Shown here: one piece after another, positions 61,304 through 64,000 of the stretch
Position numbering within the stretch: the first letter of the stretch is position 1
Layout of the letters: the number at the start of each line of letters is the position of its first letter
Assembly: GCF_000002875.2 (NCBI RefSeq)
Contig: NC_009404.2
Span: forward strand, 595,501 to 659,500
DNA: 64,000 nt
Source of the DNA: Leishmania infantum JPCM5
Taxonomy: Eukaryota; Euglenozoa; Kinetoplastea; Trypanosomatida; Trypanosomatidae
Reading direction: 5' to 3'
The notes under the pieces: generated by a model
The model's input: only the letters and a program-made list of their open reading frames with translations
Databases searched by the model: none
What the model was told of the DNA's origin: nothing
Program-made: the position numbers and the translations under genes

Positions 61304-64000
61304 CTACACCATGGACACGTAGCGAGCCGCCGGCAGGGCCCGAATCGACAGCGCCGTCTGCCCTTTGCGAGAAGCTTGGATGCCAACGTCCATATTGAGC
61401 GGGTTGACAAGCGCCGCGCTCTCCGTGCCGGCGCCGCTGCGGGAGCGGCTGTCTACGGTGAACCTGGCCACATACAACGGCGGTGACTTCGCCTTCCCCC
61501 ATACCTCCGGCGCGAGCTCGCTGGACTCGCTCATACCCCCTGAAGTGTCCTCGTCGTCTCTGTGCAGCGGCAACATCGGCAGCGGAGGAAGCGCGGCCGT
61601 CGTCTCCGGCGGCAGCACCTGCGTCGCAGCGCTCACGTTGTAGTGCTCTGCGATCTCCTGCACCTTCTTGGCTGTGCTGATCGCAGCGGCGCTCAGTGGC
61701 ACCGCCCCACGGCTGTCCTGCGCACGCAGGATGCTGCTGTCCGCCACGGAGATGCGCAGAGAGCGCAGTGTGCTTACCTTGGCCTCATCCTGCACACTCA
61801 GGGAGAAGTGAAGCGACCTCTGCGTCGTGGCGTCGGCGGCGGGCATGGATGAGCTGCGTGCGGCGATGGCGCTGGCCAGGCTCACACTTACCTCGCTGTC
61901 TGGCTGGAAGCACACTTCTTCGATGACCATGTGCAAGTTTTCTTCATCGCTGGCACCGAAGACGATGGCGACGTCTGCCCAATCCGCGTCCACAATGATG
62001 TTCGTCACGTAGCTAAACGACGGCAGCTTCGACACAGGCGCCTCTGTGAAGTCCGTCGCGAGCGGGCGACTCTTCTCTGAGGCGTGGTAGCGCAGTCCGC
62101 TGACCGTGTATACACCCGCCGCGTGCCCGGAGACGCGGAGAGCCGGCTCGAAGCAGCTCGCCAGGTGGCCAGCCGCAGCTCTTTTCTCCAGAATCTCCTG
62201 CCCATACGCCTGCAGCTTAGGAATCGCGTACACGCGGCCACAGCAGACCAGCAAGGCCGCAATCATATGCAACCAAGCGCGGGTGAGGGGCGACGTGGCA
62301 GCCCTCGACACCGACATCGTCGTCATCGCCGCGGTAGACGCGCTGGCGGTGTCGTCTTGCCGCGCCGCTGCACTCGCCGGCTCTACGCGCACGCAGCGCT
62401 GCTGCAGCGTCCAGAGGAACATGAGCGTGAAGGGCAGCCCACTCACGCCGTAGCCTGCCATGAGGGCACAGAGCACGTTCGCCACCGACACCACCGTCAG
62501 CGGCGTGACTCCTTCCGTTTCCTTCGACATCCGCTTTACCCACTCCTGCGCGAAGGCAACGTCTTCCTCGTCCGTGAACAACGTCTCCGTGGCTGTGGGT
62601 GGTGACGGCGTTGCCGAGAACGCATCCGTAACTTCCGCCACACTTGCTTTGTTGCCACCGCCGCCTTCTACCGCGATGTGCTTCGGAGCCGGGATGCCGG
62701 CGAGAATGCCGGTCAGCACGCGCGAGGCGAGGTGTCGCTGCACATCGTCGCCGCTGCCGTTGAGGTAGCATTCAAGACCATCCGTTACACGAATGTCTCT
62801 GCGGCCCACCAGCGGCACGGAGCGCAGGTACGGCGCGGCCACGACAAGGAGCCGCAGCGCCAGCGTTGGATGCGGTGTGCCACTGCTCTGCGCTGCCTCG
62901 AGCAGGTGCCACAGCGAGACAAGGATACGCTGCAGCTGCGACGCATTGTGTCGCAGGTGGGTAGAGCGAAGAAGCCGACTGGTTAGCATCACGACGGCGT
63001 CGTGTGTCTCCTTCTCGAGACGCGCGCTCTCTACACCGTCCTCGTTTACAGCGGCGGCCCCGTCGGCGGTGCTGCCGGCCATGGGTAGCTGCATAATGCT
63101 CACAATGTGATCCAGCACCACCGCCGGGCGACCGCCCGTCATCGGCAGCACGTCCACACAGGCCTGCAGAGAGCGTAGCACACCAATACGCACGCTCGGG
63201 TCAGACGTGCGCTGCCCCACATCGCACAGACACTGGTACACGAGGAAGCCCAGCTGCTGTGGGCGGCGCTGCATGGCGGACACAATGTCGCGGAATACCA
63301 GCGACGGCACGTGCGGTATGCCCCACCCATTTTGCGCCTCTAGCAGCGCCGTGACGCGGTTCAGCAGCCCCTCCACGCCGGCCGCGGTGGTGCAGGCTGC
63401 CGTCGCACCAATGCCATGGCTGCAGGCCAGCGCGTACACGACATCCTGCTCCTCCGTTTCCGCCGGCAGTTTCACGATGGGGCTGGCCACCGACGTTACG
63501 TCGGCGCCGCCGTCGTGCCGCTTCGCCAGGAGATGCACGCTTGCATCACTCAGCGGCTTCTGCGCACGCTTCCGCAGCACGAGAATCAGATTGACGATCA
63601 TGGCCTGCATGATGACCGCCGCATTCCCGGCCAAGGCGGTGTGGATGCAGTTGGCGATGTTGCCGAGTGCCAGGATCGCGGCGTAGCGCGTCTGCACCGT
63701 GTTTGCACACTTCCGCGACTCTATGTGATCGGACGTCATCTGCAGCAGCTGCGGCACAAGGCGATCCTTGTTGTCGGCGATCAGCCGACGTGCCGAGTCC
63801 GTGTTGGGCTGAGTGCTGAGCCGATAACACAGCGTGCTCAGCACATCCGCGGCACCAATGTGGTAGCGCGAGACACTTGTTGAGAGCAGCAGAGCGCAAA
63901 TATCTACGCTGTGAGGCACAAAGTCCACCACGCGGGCGGCGTGCTCGATCAGAGAGCGCAGCATGAGTACCGACACCATCACTTTCTTTTCCTTCTTGCT
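61304..64000 (-). CDS. HEAT/adaptin-like large protein, 5' end outside the window
   Basis: The frame stays open to the window edge (the last visible codons read SKKEKKVMVSVLMLRSLIEH), so the N-terminus is probably missing; 898 residues are visible. The first 450 residues look like a helical HEAT-type solenoid (TRYAAILALGNIANCIHTAL, IGVLRSLQACVDVLP, LALRLLVVAAPYLRSVPLVG). The C-terminal 250 residues are beta-rich (NIIVDADWADVAIVFGASDE, DSEVSVSLASAIAA, LHFSLSVQDEAKVSTLRSLR), ending in LSIRALPAARYVSMV. A solenoid followed by a beta-sandwich-like end recalls adaptin or coat subunits, but no family motif confirms this. Confidence 0.75.
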   Translation of the reverse strand, partial: SKKEKKVMVSVLMLRSLIEHAARVVDFVPHSVDICALLLSTSVSRYHIGAADVLSTLCYRLSTQPNTDSARRLIADNKDRLVPQLLQMTSDHIESRKCANTVQTRYAAILALGNIANCIHTALAGNAAVIMQAMIVNLILVLRKRAQKPLSDASVHLLAKRHDGGADVTSVASPIVKLPAETEEQDVVYALACSHGIGATAACTTAAGVEGLLNRVTALLEAQNGWGIPHVPSLVFRDIVSAMQRRPQQLGFLVYQCLCDVGQRTSDPSVRIGVLRSLQACVDVLPMTGGRPAVVLDHIVSIMQLPMAGSTADGAAAVNEDGVESARLEKETHDAVVMLTSRLLRSTHLRHNASQLQRILVSLWHLLEAAQSSGTPHPTLALRLLVVAAPYLRSVPLVGRRDIRVTDGLECYLNGSGDDVQRHLASRVLTGILAGIPAPKHIAVEGGGGNKASVAEVTDAFSATPSPPTATETLFTDEEDVAFAQEWVKRMSKETEGVTPLTVVSVANVLCALMAGYGVSGLPFTLMFLWTLQQRCVRVEPASAAARQDDTASASTAAMTTMSVSRAATSPLTRAWLHMIAALLVCCGRVYAIPKLQAYGQEILEKRAAAGHLASCFEPALRVSGHAAGVYTVSGLRYHASEKSRPLATDFTEAPVSKLPSFSYVTNIIVDADWADVAIVFGASDEENLHMVIEEVCFQPDSEVSVSLASAIAARSSSMPAADATTQRSLHFSLSVQDEAKVSTLRSLRISVADSSILRAQDSRGAVPLSAAAISTAKKVQEIAEHYNVSAATQVLPPETTAALPPLPMLPLHRDDEDTSGGMSESSELAPEVWGKAKSPPLYVARFTVDSRSRSGAGTESAALVNPLNMDVGIQASRKGQTALSIRALPAARYVSMV

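Noticed and set aside
1..64000. Bacterial-type promoters, ribosome binding sites, terminators and CRISPR arrays
   Set aside because: The window is eukaryotic with polycistronic transcription and trans-splicing; no spaced direct-repeat array was found.

Overview
The window reads as a nuclear chromosome segment of a trypanosomatid, most likely Leishmania. The reasons are: long intron-free genes of high GC and GC3, all on one strand for about 50 kb and then all on the other; intergenic spacers rich in pyrimidine tracts, (CA/GT)n and homopolymer runs; no bacterial promoters or Shine-Dalgarno sites; and trypanosomatid-style content (PF16, PUF proteins, a myotubularin with a zinc finger, exosome and coatomer subunits). 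From memory, PF16 lies on chromosome 20 of the L. major karyotype, so this may be the syntenic block; that is unverified. No tRNA, rRNA or CRISPR array was seen.

Plus-strand cluster, 1-50383. A Ser/Thr kinase (152-1306) is followed by a second, disrupted copy (3131-4972). Then come beta-COP (6935-9934), an RRP42/EXOSC7-type exosome subunit (11080-12297), two PUF RNA-binding protein genes (13972-15738 and 20795-22435) with a third PUF relic between them (about 18479-18597), a WD40-like/coiled-coil protein (24599-28456), a coiled-coil protein (29627-30985), the axonemal central-pair protein PF16/SPAG6 (31775-33307), an unrecognised 973-residue protein (35238-38159), a 1223-residue protein with ubiquitin-like ends (39117-42788), a SET-domain protein (45303-46325), a small charged protein (47728-48165) and a protein with two ubiquitin-like segments and a coiled coil (49205-50383).

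Convergent strand-switch region, 50384-51891. It carries a very G-rich block and a GC hairpin, and would be the meeting and termination zone of two polycistronic units. The minus-strand cluster then runs to the right edge: a C2-like protein (51892-52620), an unrecognised 590-residue protein (53256-55028), a coding-quality frame lacking an AUG start (56338-56901), a myotubularin-family phosphatase (57383-60337) and a HEAT-like protein whose 5' end is outside the window (61304-64000).

The genes are probably co-transcribed but are not an operon with one function; expression would be set by trans-splicing and 3'UTR elements. The most notable signal is that two unrelated gene pairs (kinase and PUF) each share an almost perfect internal block (747 bp; 1268 bp with one mismatch) while both ends of each gene have diverged. 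That points to recent gene conversion, or to an assembly effect. Other points of note are a SIDER2-like retroposon candidate in a 3'UTR, a SET protein with two altered catalytic positions, and the non-AUG frame.
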